In this document: one piece after another, positions 30,423 to 43,180 of the stretch
Numbering within the stretch: position 1 is the first letter of the stretch
Layout: the number at the start of each line of letters is the position of its first letter
Source: Trichaptum fuscoviolaceum
Taxonomy: Eukaryota > Basidiomycota > Agaricomycetes > Hymenochaetales > Trichaptaceae
Direction of reading: 5' to 3'
Assembly (NCBI GenBank): GCA_910574455.1
Contig: CAJSYZ010000004.1
Span: forward strand, 5,528,599-5,592,598
Length of the DNA stretch: 64,000 nt
Made by a program: the position numbers and the translations under genes
The notes under the pieces: generated by a model
The model's database searches: none
The model's input: only the letters and a program-made list of their open reading frames with translations
Told to the model about the DNA's origin: nothing

Positions 30423-33400
30423 CCTTTTCATCTGGCCTGCAAATATTTAAAGTGAGAGATGACCTACTGGACACTGGTCAATGAATTGTCGATACCAGGA
30501 AGGAACTGGGGACGCATCATTAATCACTACTATGTGGAGCGATGATCAGTAGTGCGGGTAAATTGTGAGAGCCCTTCTGATAGCACACATGAGTGTTGAA
30601 ACACAGATGTGAGCTTCGAAAAGCGAGGCGCTGAATTTGGATTTAACTGTTTCAAGCTGAATCTTTTCATCGGGACGTGAAGAAAGTAGTTGAAGAGCCT
30701 TTCGATGTGAATTACAGTAGTTGTTGGTAGAACTGAAAAGTAAAGCAAGATTCAAGAAGGTGAGTAATATAGGCGTCATGCCCACATGACATCGACAGTG
30801 TATACTCTGAAGAGTGTAGAAAAAGGACTCATCATATCTGGCCATAGTTTCTTCTTATTCTACCTTTTCCGTAGGTAATTATGCATACTGAGCCTGGGAG
30901 AGAAGAGCGCTGGTCCACAGTTCACATGGTATAGAACATTCGGCTTCAAAGTCCGAGACTAATAGTAGAGCATGGCCGCGCGGAGAGCTCATTTGGGTGT
31001 TCACACTCCCGAAGGAGTAGCGGCCATCACCCTCCTGGTATGAAGGAGTGACATCGGTACCTCTATTGAGTAACGGGACGGTCGGTTTGACCGTCGATCA
31101 TGACCTAGTCGCATTTTATGAGTCGAATACCAAAGGAAGGTCATGCATGACGTTATAAGGAAGGACACTGGACGGCCCACGTTAGATTGCCGCCCGCTAT
31201 GTTCGGATATTAGCAGTCGTACTCCAATGCACAATAGGAGCCTTAATAATTCGATTTGGAGAAGGGTGATGTCTTTTTGAGCCCAGTGACCACTCGTGAA
31301 TCAGCAGAATTCATTTTCGCTTGCGTAGTCAGTAGCACGAACGTCGGTGGCATAGAACATGAAAGAATAATTATCAGCCTGTTTTGTGGAATAGCTCAAA
31401 TTAGATGACGTACCACCTGTTGTGCGATGACTACCTTTGAATTGGGAAACATTTACGCTTTCTCCCGCGTAATTGAAGAAGGAAATTGGGTACTGTAGTA
31501 TGTTACAGATAGTTCCGAACATTGACTGAAACACAGTGAATGCTTATACGTTTTCCTGATCTGGATCTTTGGGGGATAGTTTTTTGATGACCTTTGGAGG
31601 TGGACGGCACAAGATATATCGACTCACTTAGCCAGTACATATCTTGCACCCGTCGAGCATTGTTTTGACCGTGAAAGCTCAAGATATCAAATTCATGGAC
31701 ATAATGACTGTGTTTGTATTTCAAAAGGCGCGGAAGGACGGGAAATCGTGTGGGTTGCATCCGTTCATGTCGCATCATCATTGATGGTTAGACTTGCAAC
31801 GTGATCGCCAGCTGCGAGGGTAGAGAATAAAGGTCAAATGTGATGACAGAGTAAGCGAGTATGTCTCAGAGCCCACCGAAGAGCACTCTGTGCGCAAGTA
31901 GTTGACCGTTGACATAGGGAAAAGAGCTGAGGACAATGGTTGAACTAAACAAAACCGACGCAAAATGCAAAATTAGAGTGGCGCTCCGACTCGGGCCCGG
32001 AAGTTTGAAGTGGTATTTGATCACGTCATCAGAATTAGTCACGTGTTTGCCTTCAAGTAGAGTTCTTTTTTCTTCGCTCTCTTCTGTCTGAAGCTCTCTT
32101 CTCTTCAACTGTCATGTACTTGAAACTATTGTGACACCATCTCTTTAGATTAACTCAAATCTTAGAAGTATATTTTCGAGACGAGTCTCTGCACCACCAG
32201 CTGTCATTATAATATGCCGCGTTTTTCATTACACTATTTGAACTCGCTTTTCTGTTGCGCAACAATGCAATAGGTATACCAAACGCATGTCTTGCATATC
32301 TTTCAGATAACTCTAGGATGATGTATTGTGCTGACTTCTGTTGATCTCAAAAGTGACCTGTGATCCCGGTCTCCGGCTCACTCTGTCAGTCATTTGGAGC
32401 AGCTTCCTCTTAAGCGAACATGATACACGCCTATTAATACGTTTCTAACGCTAATGTGAGTCTCGAATGCCTGGAGGGGGTCTCAGCTTTACGGATAATG
32501 TGTTTTATAATACCAGCGTTAATCATGAAGCTACAATCAGACCGGCAGTACTCGTGGTGAATCCATTACCTACAGGTTAAATTACTACTGCAGTCCACTC
32601 CGCAGCGACTACGCTTCTCTACTCGTCTACGCGTAGGCTGATGCAATGTATACCACTTCTCGAAGTGATGGTAAGTAGCCTATGCTCTATCTTGATCTGG
32701 AAGCGCACCGACTTCATTCTAAACACAGGTCAGATGAAATGTTATCTACAACACGTCGCACATCATCCGGGGGCTACTGGAAAGTAACTGCGACCCCACC
32801 GACAAGGTCGGAAGTGTTTGTATAGCACTTGTCTTCCCAACGTTCTGATCTTCTCTTTTTCCGTAGCTTCCGGAGAAGTCCGTTAGCGGTTACATCACTC
32901 AAGTGGTCCGTTGCCTGATATTTCTGGAATTGCGCCAAGCGCTGGCCTACATCTCGAGTTCTTCGTATTGCCCTTCGAGAGACCGAGGCTACGGCATTGC
33001 TAAATGGGTGCCTTTGTTGTTGGAATGCGTTGTAACTTCGTCTTTCTGGCCACGTGCAACAGAGAACTGAAGAATATGTCTGGACTTCGTTGTGCCTTCA
33101 CACTCTTCGAACTGTTGTCCACGGCGCCATTTCTGATTAGGCTCCTCATGCGCATTCGCTGCTATGCTAAGCTTTATTCTCTAGTTTACGGACTTGCCGT
33201 ATGGAGCGTTTACTGCATAGACAAGCCGTCCTCCGTGTAAGTTTCCTGTTACACCCGCTCATCTCTGAGAGCTCAGAACACTCAGCTCATTAACACCATT
33301 TTAGATACGGGTGCTACACCCATCCATCTTCAGTTGAAACGTCTGCAACTCTTAGGAAAAGAATGCCCGTCGCTATATATATGCACTCCGCCTTCGCTTT

Positions 33401-33635
33401 CTCCATTCGATCCGCCGTCCTACTCGCATGCAGACTAAATATCCGATCTGAAATAAGGCCTGTCTGAGAGAGTTGTTACCTCGGACAGCATAGCTCTAAT
33501 CGGCGTGCGGGAATTCTCCTCCGCTCGGATTAAAAACTTGTTTATCGACATCCGGTAGTCTTTAGACGCACGTTGTCATCAATCCTTTCAGAAATAAGAG
33601 CTAACAAGTGAATAGACCAGGAAATCTGTGTGAAG
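30423..33635. other. spacer; possible gene scraps only
   Basis: Minus frames at 32108-31866, 31781-31503 and 31534-31301 contain protein-like stretches (for example SFFNYAGESVNVSQFKGSHR) but do not join into a model. Other frames are short. Nothing is assigned. Confidence 0.4.
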
Positions 33636-33643
33636 TATAAAAG
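33636..33643 (+). promoter_or_regulatory. TATA box of secreted beta-barrel gene 1
   Basis: TATAAAAG, about 70 bp upstream of the ATG at 33707. Confidence 0.6.
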
Positions 33644-33706
33644 AAATTGGACACAGCTCTCTAGCTGTACTGCACTCTCCCCTAGTTTGTTTAGGACGAA
33701 TCAGCC

Positions 33707-34287
33707 ATGTTTTCTTTCGCCCAGCTCGTCTTTTTGGTACCCCTCGCTTTCACCGCTGGGGTTGTTGCGGCTCCCAACACGCCTCGTCAGAATAACCTCC
33801 CGCCACCGTTCAACGGGACCCACATCGGTGAAGGTGAGTTACAGAGCACTATTCTCTCCAATGGTATCTTTTGAACTTGTACTACAAAGCTACTGCCTTC
33901 CAGCCTGGTCTCGGAGCTTGTGCATCCACGAACGGCCCTAACGAATTGATCGCTGCTATCTCTACTCAGCTTTTCGATTCCTTCCCGTGCGGCACATTCA
34001 GCACTTCCTCTATATGAAAACACTAACTTTGCTGCAGAGGTCCGAGTTCCATCTGCCAGGAATCTATCACTGCAAGCTGTGCGTGAATCATTCAGTATAA
34101 ATAATGCATGCTACCACTAACGGAGCGCTTCTCTGCATTTCTAGTCCAAGGCAGATCAGTCACTGTCCAAGTTGCTGACCGCTGTGCGAGTTGCGCCGAC
34201 TTTGACTTGGAACTTTCCGTCCCTGCGTTTGCGGACATTGCTGGTGATTCACCAGGTCCCGTTAGGATCAGCTGGTTCTTCGACTGA
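33707..34287 (+). CDS. secreted double-psi beta-barrel protein (RlpA/papain-inhibitor-like), copy 1
   Basis: Four exons: 33707-33833, 33890-33986, 34038-34078, 34145-34287, encoding 135 residues. Signal peptide MFSFAQLVFLVPLAFTAGVVA, then a linker with RQNNLPPPFNGTHIG. The barrel follows: FQPGLGACASTNGPNELIAA, STQLFDSFPG, ICQESITASFQGRSVTVQVA, DRCASCADFDLELS and a terminal ISWFFD. The GxGAC, DRC-xx-C and W-F/H-F motifs are those of fungal single-domain DPBB proteins (expansin-, cerato-platanin- and papain-inhibitor-related). They are secreted; known members bind cell-wall polymers or inhibit plant cysteine proteases. The exact role is unknown. Confidence 0.88.
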
Positions 34288-34583
34288 GAGACGATGTAAT
34301 AATCGAAACTATGTGATTTATGAGCCTTCCTGCTGTGTGGCTCAAAATAAGATTGTCAAATTACATACGGAGCCTTGGTGAATCATTTGTCGCGTTCGAA
34401 GGAGTCATTCCGGAAAGTCCTCGTTATTACACGACACCATCTAATAGCTCCCACTTGAAGCAGATGTCATCATATCTATTAGCTACTACGATATTAACTT
34501 CGAGAAAGAGGTGCAACCACATCTATGCCAAATGATTGTATATCAAAGTACTCTCGAAATAAACTGCTTCACGCTATCGTTGT

Positions 34584-35500
34584 TCAGTCGCAGAACTTTA
34601 TTTCGATACCGCACTGCGAATTGGAGTCAATATACGTCGAAAATCGCACCTTAAATCATACGTACATTGCTTGTCTCGCAGACTGTTATCTCACCATCTC
34701 CCGGGGTCACAATTGCTCCCGGACAGTTAGAGTTTGTGCCTAACCCATGCCAGATGTCTTAGTCAGTCAGAACGTCTCCTGGGTCAGTGGAAGAACTTAC
34801 AGTCGATTCCATTTGAACAGCCGTTGATGAAGCTAATTAACACTTGATACATAAGTATTCTCGTTTACAACCATCTAGTCACTCACTTAAATCCTGTCGC
34901 TACATTGAACGCATGGCTACACCGTACTGCAAGTTAGAGGAAAGGTGCTATATGGAGAGGACAGCTCACGGAGGGACAAGAGTGATATCGGCGGTGCATC
35001 CGGTACCAGGAGTAGTGGGGTCACTCAATGAGAACTCAACGGTGGTGCAACCACCGCCGTCAAACTGGCATTGTCCTGATATTGGTTAAATACAGGTACA
35101 CGTTGATGAATGAGAGAACATAGTTACCTGTTTGCAAATATCTGGAGACTGATTAGCGTCCTGTGTAGACAAGGAATGGGTCAATGACGCGACTCACGCT
35201 ATGGCATCAACGAGTGGACCATTCACTGTAACGGTACCACCTGTGGAAAGGACTACTTCTCCTTCGATAAGCGTCGGCTAAACTCCGTACATTAATCAGT
35301 CTGCGGACCATGCATCTCGGAAAGCGTTCCGCACTGTACCGAGGCCACAGCTACGGTAGAACAGGCCATTCAGTTAAAGAGAGGAATAAACAAAGAAAGG
35401 AGATCATAACTCACTTGTTGATGAACGAAATTGTGTGGGATTCCGCCACGGCGAGGGTGATGAGGGAGACGAAAGGGATGGTTGATAGAGTTAGCATCAT
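34584..35500 (-). CDS. small secreted protein, glycopeptide-like family, copy 3
   Basis: Nine exons on the minus strand: 35500-35415, 35350-35335, 35277-35198, 35141-35128, 35075-34970, 34916-34887, 34832-34801, 34739-34666, 34613-34584. They encode 155 residues. Signal peptide MMLTLSTIPFVSLITLAVA, then ESHTISFINNCGLGTPTLIE, VLSTGGTVTVNGPLVDAI, YLQTGQCQFDGGGCTTVEFS, PTTPGTGCTADITLVPP, HAFNVATGFNFINGCSNGID and a CGIEIKFCD end. It is more diverged than copies 1 and 2 but has the same exon lengths from exon 2 on. It has two adjacent in-frame ATGs; the outer one was chosen. Confidence 0.88.
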
Positions 35501-35529
35501 GAGGGACGTGCTTCACACAGTGCAATGTG

Positions 35530-35535
35530 ATTATA
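35530..35535 (-). promoter_or_regulatory. TATA-like box of secreted protein gene 3
   Basis: TATAAT on the minus strand, about 30 bp upstream of the ATG. This is closer than in the paralogues, so it is less certain. Confidence 0.35.
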
Positions 35536-36409
35536 CTCTTTTGTAACTGGTTTGGGATGTCCATATCCACCCTCGCCCTTACATTAGAATAGGGAGCCGA
35601 ATCTCCGTCCCGGTGACCTACAGGTGGCCGTTATGAAAAAGCAACACGAGCATCCTTGTATCTAAGAATGGCCATAGTCCGAAATAGCTTGGGTACGTCA
35701 CCAGAGTATATTGTGGAAGGACGTGATCCAGGCCCTCTGATGTATTATGCAACATTCTTCACAAAATCAGTCGCACTAGATCCAGTCGGTCAAGGCGTTG
35801 AGTCGTGAACATTCTCATGGGCAGCAGTCGCCGACATGGGGAAATTGGGACCGCCATAGATCTTGAAACAAGATTGTTCTACATCGAAGAACAACGACTG
35901 GGCGAATGAATGGGATCTGGACAAAATTTCCTACAGAGCGTCCTCCGCCTCGTAGAATGTCCATGTCCGATAAGCTCGTGACATATCAGCATTGGACGAC
36001 CGATCTTGACAGAGGGCTTACTTATCTGGTGAACATATTTTCGTTGTGTTTAGGTTCATGCATCGAGATTATGTCGTACAGCAATTAAAGCTTCCGAATT
36101 CCACGAGGCTACTCACGACCAACCTGTTGATATTTCTAATGTCTGAACTTTTAGTGAGATAAAATGATCCGAAGGCTCCCGAAGTGTTCTAGAATCATAG
36201 TGAGCCAGATTTAAGTGATCGTCAAGACTTTAAAGCTCACGATAGAAAATAAAGCTCAGGAGAGAAGAAAGGAAGGAAATGGATGGTGAGGAAGGAGGCA
36301 GTCAGGCCGCAGCCTGAGCCTGAGTCACGGAGGTGAGCCCTGAAACTTGAAGGCAAAATCCAAAAATAGACAAATGCCAGTGCATGACTAAGCTAATTTA
36401 TAAGCGTAA
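35536..36409. other. spacer
   Basis: No gene is recognised. GCCTGAGCCTGAG words at 36310-36325 recur at 43640-43660. Confidence 0.45.
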
Positions 36410-37690
36410 AAAATCTCCCTGCACTCGCAGTTGCATCCGAGCCGACTCAGTACTTTACTTCTCATAGTAAACAACCTCGCTGCGCTTTACTATGGCTAGC
36501 TGGAAATTTCGTCAAGTAGGGTCGAATATGCGCGAAGGGACGTCGAAAGAATGCATAATCCGTATGATGGTCACCTTCGATTCGGCTCGTGTTATTTGCT
36601 AGTGAAGCTACCGCTCGCAGAAAGCATACGCCACAGCGTCTTTAAAGCATTTTTAGGGCCTCTGCATACACGTTTCCGTCGCTAAATCGTGATTCAGGCG
36701 TCTGCGCTCATGCTCAAACCATGCAGACAATATTATTCCCCACAAACTTCACCTAGTTGGACCCTTTCAAAGGAGTTCGTGGTAGCGAAAATATCCCAAG
36801 TATAGCACTTCATATTCAGGAGCTGAAAACCTTAACTAATCTCGAGTGCTGTATTCTTGACGCGGTAGAACAGCTGCCACTGCCCCAAACAACCGATTTG
36901 AAGATTTGGTATTGCCCATGAGCGAACCCTTATCCGGCATATACGGGGTGGATTTTTAATCGCATTCCGAGTTATTGGAGTCTACCACCCAGCTGTCAGT
37001 AAGTTATCCAGTTTCTCTCAAGCAGGACCCGGAGGTCCCGAGTGACCTTATGACTTATGGTAATAATTTTTTCTCCTTCATCCTTACATTAATCTTTCTC
37101 TGTGACTGTATAGCTTCGGCTTTGCAACATCTCCCTAGTACTCTAACGCATCGCATTTCAGGCTTATCCAGCTCTTCGAAAGCATACCTGAGACTGGTTT
37201 CTCCGCTCGCAAGCTAACAGTGCGTGACTCTTATTACTTCTAGTCCGTTTGTGGGGGATATTATCTGATGCGTTCTATTTGCAGCGTCCTCCAGGGAAGG
37301 TATTAGCGCTGAAGCATTGTAAGGCGCGGCATACCGGGCGATCATATTAGAACTCTTCTTATACAGTATACTGCTGGGCTCTGTCTCTGAACCCGTGTGC
37401 AAGTTTGAAGCATTCGCTTAATGGGAGGTTCGCGTACCCGAAGCTCTAGCCCAGCTCCATCTTCAGGTGTTTCACTTTGGAACAACTGGCTAATCTTCTT
37501 CCCTCCGTGATCAACAGATACGTTCTCTGGAATCTCACGGGAAGATGCTTAAACTATCAGGCGGTTTATGCCAAGGACTCCTTGAATATAGATGACTTGC
37601 GGCCTTCAATAGGTACCCGTAATGCCGGTGGAGAGCCAATATTGATTTTGCACACATTCTTCAAGATGTCGGCCGTGCCCCTTAACTCTC
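36410..37690 (+). pseudogene. degenerate duplicated segment, possible F-box/LRR relic, copy 1
   Basis: The segment is collinear with 50245-51565 over about 1.25 kb, with many substitutions and small indels. Shared words include GGACCC-TTTCAAAGGAG and CTTACATTA. They also include GCGCTGAAGCATTGTA, GGCTCTAGCCCAGCTC-type sequence, and AACAACTGGCTAATCTTCTT. One frame reads ELKTLTNLECCILDAVEQLP, which resembles a leucine-rich repeat of Agaricomycete F-box proteins, but stops break all frames. The function assignment is weak; the duplication is clear. Confidence 0.5.
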
Positions 37691-38492
37691 AATAGGTTCA
37701 CCCTCTGACATTGGTTTTGCGAAGTCATAAATCGCTGGTTTTCACTACCTCCCTGACGAAATCGAATATTATATGGACCAGCAGTTGGTGAAGTCAATCT
37801 TTGCTCTAGACGTGACGACAAAAATAACTTGACCACACTATTCTAGAAATATATGCTTACCCGGTCATGTGCGGTCTGCATGCTATTCATGCCATAGGAT
37901 CTGAATTCCACATCTGTGGCACGTTCTCTCTCGGAGTATTGTGGCAGAGACATTGCGTAAAGTAGAACACCCGGTGCGTGTCTCTCCACTACGCTATGGT
38001 ATGTGCAGGTTGACTCTCATAGGCTACAAACTTTAAAACATCAATACGGTATGAGATAATACTCCGTTTTTGCTGAGGCGGATAAACGTTCATCACAAGT
38101 CATCTTCGGCGACGGTGACTTTATCCATCGACTTCAAACTGAGTAAGCACTTCTTACGACTCTGTTGCTCTGAGAGATCCTGCTGAAGCCCACACACTTC
38201 TCTAACGGCGACTCACGTCGTTTACTAGTGTGCTGACTGCGTTCGTACATACACTGGCAAGAGTAGAGGGATGTATGGATGCTTACCCTATGAGCGCTCG
38301 GGAGAGGTGCTCTGCACAAGCATTCTCTGTCAGTCAAGTGACCCGGATCTAACCAGTAGAACACACGAAACCCTCATCAGCAAGGATGAACATATCGTAT
38401 GTCAACGTCCGGTGTTTTCAAGATCGTGTTTCAAGCGGTCTATGTGGAAAAGAAATCTTAAAGGTGGACATTTATCTGGATAGCGAATGCAG
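37691..38492. other. spacer
   Basis: No recognised gene, only short unrelated frames. Confidence 0.45.
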
Positions 38493-38499
38493 TATAAAG
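38493..38499 (+). promoter_or_regulatory. TATA box of secreted beta-barrel gene 2
   Basis: TATAAAG, about 85 bp upstream of the ATG at 38581. Confidence 0.6.
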
Positions 38500-38580
38500 A
38501 GTCTTGGTTCAAAGCTCTCCATTGTCTCAGGCTGTACTATAATCTCTCTCGTCTTATAGCACCACCGACACACCAAAGCA

Positions 38581-39197
38581 ATGTTTGCCTACGCAAAGCT
38601 CGCCTTTTTGTCCTCCTGTGCCTTAGCCGCTGTAGCTTCTGCAGTCCCCAACGTGCATCGCCAGAATGATCTCCCGCCACCGTTTGGAGGCTTTCATATC
38701 GGTAACGGTGCGTTGTCAAGACATAGCTCCTGCCGGCGAAATAATTTTCTGATTATGGACATACATAGCAACTACACTCGAGCCTGGTGGTACTGGAGCC
38801 TGTGGATCTATAATCGACGCCGATGAATTGGGCGTCGGCGTCTCTCTTGAACTCTTCAACACTTTCCCGTAAGGAACAATCCAACACTCCCTCTATGACA
38901 TTTCCGCTGATTATGTTCCAGAGGGGCAAACCCGTCGGACCCTCACAACAACCCAATCTGTCAACGGAGCATCACCGCCAGCTGTACGTACTCTTCCCAA
39001 TAGCAAGCGTATACGTTTCCTGAAACTGTCATCATCTGTTTCCAGTCGAAGGCAAGTCGGTCACTGTGCGCGTTGTCGACAGCTGCGCAGGCTGCGAGGA
39101 GTTTGACTTGAACCTCACCCCTGTTCCTTTCGATGAGCTTTCTGGAACCCCTATTGGTCTCATCCAAGGAGTCAAATGGTTCTTTGATGACGAGTGA
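38581..39197 (+). CDS. secreted double-psi beta-barrel protein (RlpA/papain-inhibitor-like), copy 2
   Basis: Four exons: 38581-38707, 38769-38868, 38922-38983, 39046-39197, encoding 146 residues. Signal peptide MFAYAKLAFLSSCALAAVASA, then RQNDLPPPFGGFHIGN and TTLEPGGTGACGSIIDADEL. These are followed by SLELFNTFPGANPSDPHNNP, ICQRSITASFEGKSVTVRVV, DSCAGCEEFDLNL and a KWFFDDE end. It shares exon number, exon 1 length (127 bp) and intron phases with copy 1 at 33.7 kb. The longer exon 3 supplies a loop missing in copy 1. Intact. Confidence 0.88.
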
Positions 39198-42100
39198 TGG
39201 TCTCTGAGTGATATTCCGATTCGGAGATAGGAACTGGACATGTTTTTAGTTGTGGAATACATGTACAGTATTATGCGTCGTACAGAAGAGTAGTTTTCCC
39301 GAGTTGGTTATTTTGTCAAGTGCAGTAAAAAGGTGTCACTTCTTGCCTCCGATAAATGAGTACCCAGGATTAGGATTAATTTGAGATCCAGATACTTGTG
39401 TATGGCCATCATCGGTGTAAAAATACTATGCTCTAAATTTCGGAGGGGGCTGAACCCGGTACCAGCCTAACTCAGGAAACGGTCCGAATCATAAGTCTTC
39501 GCTTAAATCGTCGACAAGCAACACTAATGCTTGTCTTCTAAATAACACAATACATATACAGTACATATACAGGAATAGAATGATTGATATAATAAGGAGA
39601 AAATAATGGGAAGAGAAGAGAAGAGACGAAGTGAACTTAATATTGTTTCAGAGGAATAACTTTGCGACACCACCACACCTTCCCCTTCACTCGAGACTCA
39701 AAAACTTCTCTAGATAGTTTATCAGCTGACATCATGCAATAAGAAAATATACTGCGAGCCCATACCTCGCCACAGGGCCAGACCGCGCTCTTCAGTGGAG
39801 GAAAGGCATCAGCCGACCGGAACAAAGCCTCTATTTACCATGAGGACAGCCAAAAAAGTGACGAAGTCCCATTCGCACCGAGACTGGACCTTGTCGCCGC
39901 GACTCAATCACGACCAGCTTCTTTACATGGAGGTTTTGCTCTGGCCTTTCTTGGAGCGCGTTTATCATTGTGGATGTTGGGCTAAGAGGTGGTAGCGACA
40001 GCCATTGGGAGGAGAGGAGTACGTGGGCAGGTGGGAAACCACCGCGCAAAGTCATACTGTATATTCGCGAGATCACGGTGAGAGCTTGGCAAATGGAAGA
40101 GTTTCTCGCAAGCGCATACATAGCCATGGGCGCTAATCGATAAAGCAGGAGTGCGACCTGTAAGAACATACACATCTGAACAACGCTCTGCGTAGGAGGA
40201 GTCGGATAGGGTGGGCGAGACGTCGTCTTGCCTGTTCTGTAGCACGACCAAAGACAGAGCTTCGGAATGGAAGAATATCGCAAAACGCATAGCCATGAGC
40301 GCTACTAGTCTCGCGGGATTTCGGTGTTGCTCTCGAAGCTTACGCATTCATCGCAGGGACACTTACTTACCGGTGGCGGCGCAGCAGTTTCAGAGGGGTT
40401 CTGGTCAATTGTAACGCCTTCCATCCTTAGTCAAGCCTAATTTCCCTTCCCAGATGATGGTATCGCTGCTCTCGTGACTAGTAAGAAGCCTGATCTCGAA
40501 GACATCTGAGTCGGCTCTAAGTTTAACGCGCGATATCGGTGGTAAGAAACGAAAGTCCTTGCGCACGCGACCGAGTCTGTTTGCTGTTCATCGTGGCACG
40601 CACAGACTGGACGGACAATGCATGAGAGTCGAATTCCTTACGCAAATGAGAGGATACCTACTACATCTGATCTGTAAGCAAGAACATTCGTCCTCCCATA
40701 TAGTGATCCGCCTCGTAACCGTCCGCTGTGCTTCATCGATGTCCGGATCCGAATCTAATCTGCCGCTTCGCGGTCGTCATCTAAGGCCACCTCGGAGTTC
40801 ATAGCTTTAGTAGTGCCCACTGATTCAGAATGGGTGCCCTGAAATTTCATGCTGCGTGTTCAGATGTTGTCGATGGTGTTCAATTACATTTCCCTCCTTC
40901 TTAGCTTGGCGAAGTAAGACCAAATGTATACCAATTATTGTCTGTGATGCGCGTACGAGTGTGGGGAATTCATTAGGCCTTATCGCGGTTCGGTTCGACT
41001 GCCAAACTGAACATTACTGAGGTAATATCATCATGGCGACCTTATTATAGCTACGATGCTGGTCGACATTGCTCTCCGGAGATAGGCCACCACTACGTGG
41101 CCGTGAATTCCGAACGCTACAATGCTTTGCACTAGCACACGCGGATGTGTCTCAAAGGATCTGCACCCTCCTCGACCGCTGGAAAGAAGTCGGTTATGCC
41201 GGGCACACCGCGCACTGTGCAGCGCGAAAGAATCGATGAAGCGGGGAATGCGTTCGCTGGCATGCCCATCCATCCGGGTTCCACAAGCGCTACGCACTGA
41301 CATTGGCACTGGCAGGCGAAGACGAAGACGCGAAGGCAAGTCTTTGTTTCCGGACCCAAGACAACCGTAGGTGGTCGAGGTCGACTCCAAAAACCTGACA
41401 GATAAATGTGATTGTCCGTTTGAGTGGAAGACCGCGACTTGGAGCCGGAGGTGAAGAAGCAGAAAGGGGGCAGGGCCGGGAGGCCCGCATACAGTTGTAT
41501 CGCAGAGTTGACTCACACGAGAAACTTTTGTCCACACGACCGTGATATAGACTAGCCGTTATATCATGGCCTATACCTATACCTGGGCGCCCTTAGTTCA
41601 GCGCACTGGCCAACTTCCACTTCCCAGCCCCCCTTTCCATCACCCAATCGAACTCGAACCCGCTTCAACGTTTGACGTTCGACCCCAAGGCTTCGATGTC
41701 CTTCTCACAAGCTGCACATCTCTGACGAGTGGTATCAGACCGCGGACAAGCGAGAGGAGACAGTGCGTAACATACCATCGGTGAATCGTGAATCGTGAAT
41801 CGTAACTCCAGCGATCTTGAGTCCTCACAATCGCTTCCGCGCCCGCCGAGTGCGCCCTTCACCCTTCACCCGCTGGCTCCATCTTTGCCGGAGCGTCGTG
41901 TCTCCAGGACCGGGACCCGGGGTAGCCATGGCCCGCCGCCCCTCACACTGGCAGGACTCGAGCACTCGCCATCGTCAAATACTGTAAGTCTTCAGTTATT
42001 GTCCTCCGGAATCTGCCGTGTGGTACGCCGTGGGCCCGTGGCACGTGTGCTGGACGAGGGTCGTCCACGGAGCGCGGGAGTCGGAGCGTAGATGCAGAGG

Positions 42101-42959
42101 CAACACGCGAACAGCTCGGGCATAGCTTGCGATCGATTGGATCCGGGACGCGAGGTGATCTTCTTCGGAACAGGAACAGGATTAAGAGGATGTACACGGG
42201 CTTGGGAAGAGTCAGCTCCTGCTTTAACTTCAATTTACTTCGCGAAGGACGCGCACCACGTACGTACATACATAGAGAAACAGTGGATCAGCAACCGGAA
42301 GACTCTTAATAGGAACCTGCAGAAGACGAGAGAGTGCATGATGAAAGGTGGGTGGTGATTTGGAGGATGAGCAAGACTCCCCGGGCGGATATCACCATGA
42401 GCTGGGCCTGGGTGTTTGGCGATAGATACATGTAGTCTCGCGGAATTGTGGGTACTGGATCGAAGTCACGGTCGGCAAGAAATGTATTGTAGACTCGGAG
42501 ATGTACCCGGGCTGGCCCACATAGAGCATCGAGAAGGACTACCAGCGTTGGCGGTCGTAGAGATGGCTTCCTTCGATAATCGGGACAGGAGGAAGGGCCG
42601 GAGGCCTCGATAACGTTAACTGCAGGATCCCTCATGATTCATGATGCTGAGTCTGCCCTTCGCGTCCGAGTCGACGTTCACAGCCTCTCTGCTTCTGCTC
42701 CATCCGAATACCAGTAAGACTTCACTTCTTCAGATTGCTTCCCTCATATACTGACACTGTATACGCGGTTCTTCAGGATGACGATGTCTACGCCCGGCGT
42801 GCGCATCCTGATGAGTAGCTGAGTAGCTTGCGCCCTTCTCGTGTATGAGAACTAAGCCCGGGCGGCCGAGCGTGTGCTGGTTGATACACACAACTTGAAG
42901 CGCCAAGGATATATTAGGGCTCATGATCGATGCTGGAGGCTTGGTCCTCCCGTCAAAGA
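39198..42959. other. long spacer without firm genes
   Basis: Minus frames at 40283-39831 and 40347-39982 are hydrophobic in places (for example VALLLYRLAPMAMYALARNS) and could be relics of a membrane protein, but they do not splice convincingly. Minus 41537-41031 (168 codons) is Ser/Arg-rich and has no domain. Nothing is assigned. Confidence 0.45.
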
Positions 42960-43180
42960 AAGAGGTGCTGAGGTGCAGAAAGATGGGATGCGGGATAACA
43001 GAAAAGTCGAGAACATCAGACCGAGAATTTCGAGGACGGAGTCACGGTGGCACCATTCTATCAGAGGACCTGCCTTTCCGATGTCCGATGTCCGATGTCC
43101 CTATGCACCCGTCCAAATGTATATGTATAAGCTCCTTGACCATTGCTTTCAAGCCAGGATCTAACTAATATCCAGCCGTG
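42960..43180. repeat. diverged third copy of the 47.4/48.0 kb repeat unit
   Basis: GAGGTGCTGAGGTGCAGAAA followed by GATGGGATGCGGGATA, and later CCATTCTATCAGAGGACCTG, match the same places in the units at 47422-47990 and 48008-48565. The first part of the unit is absent. Confidence 0.5.

Noticed and set aside
41031..41537. 168-codon minus-strand frame
   Set aside because: Ser/Arg/Cys-rich, with no domain or splice structure; likely chance in moderately GC-rich sequence.
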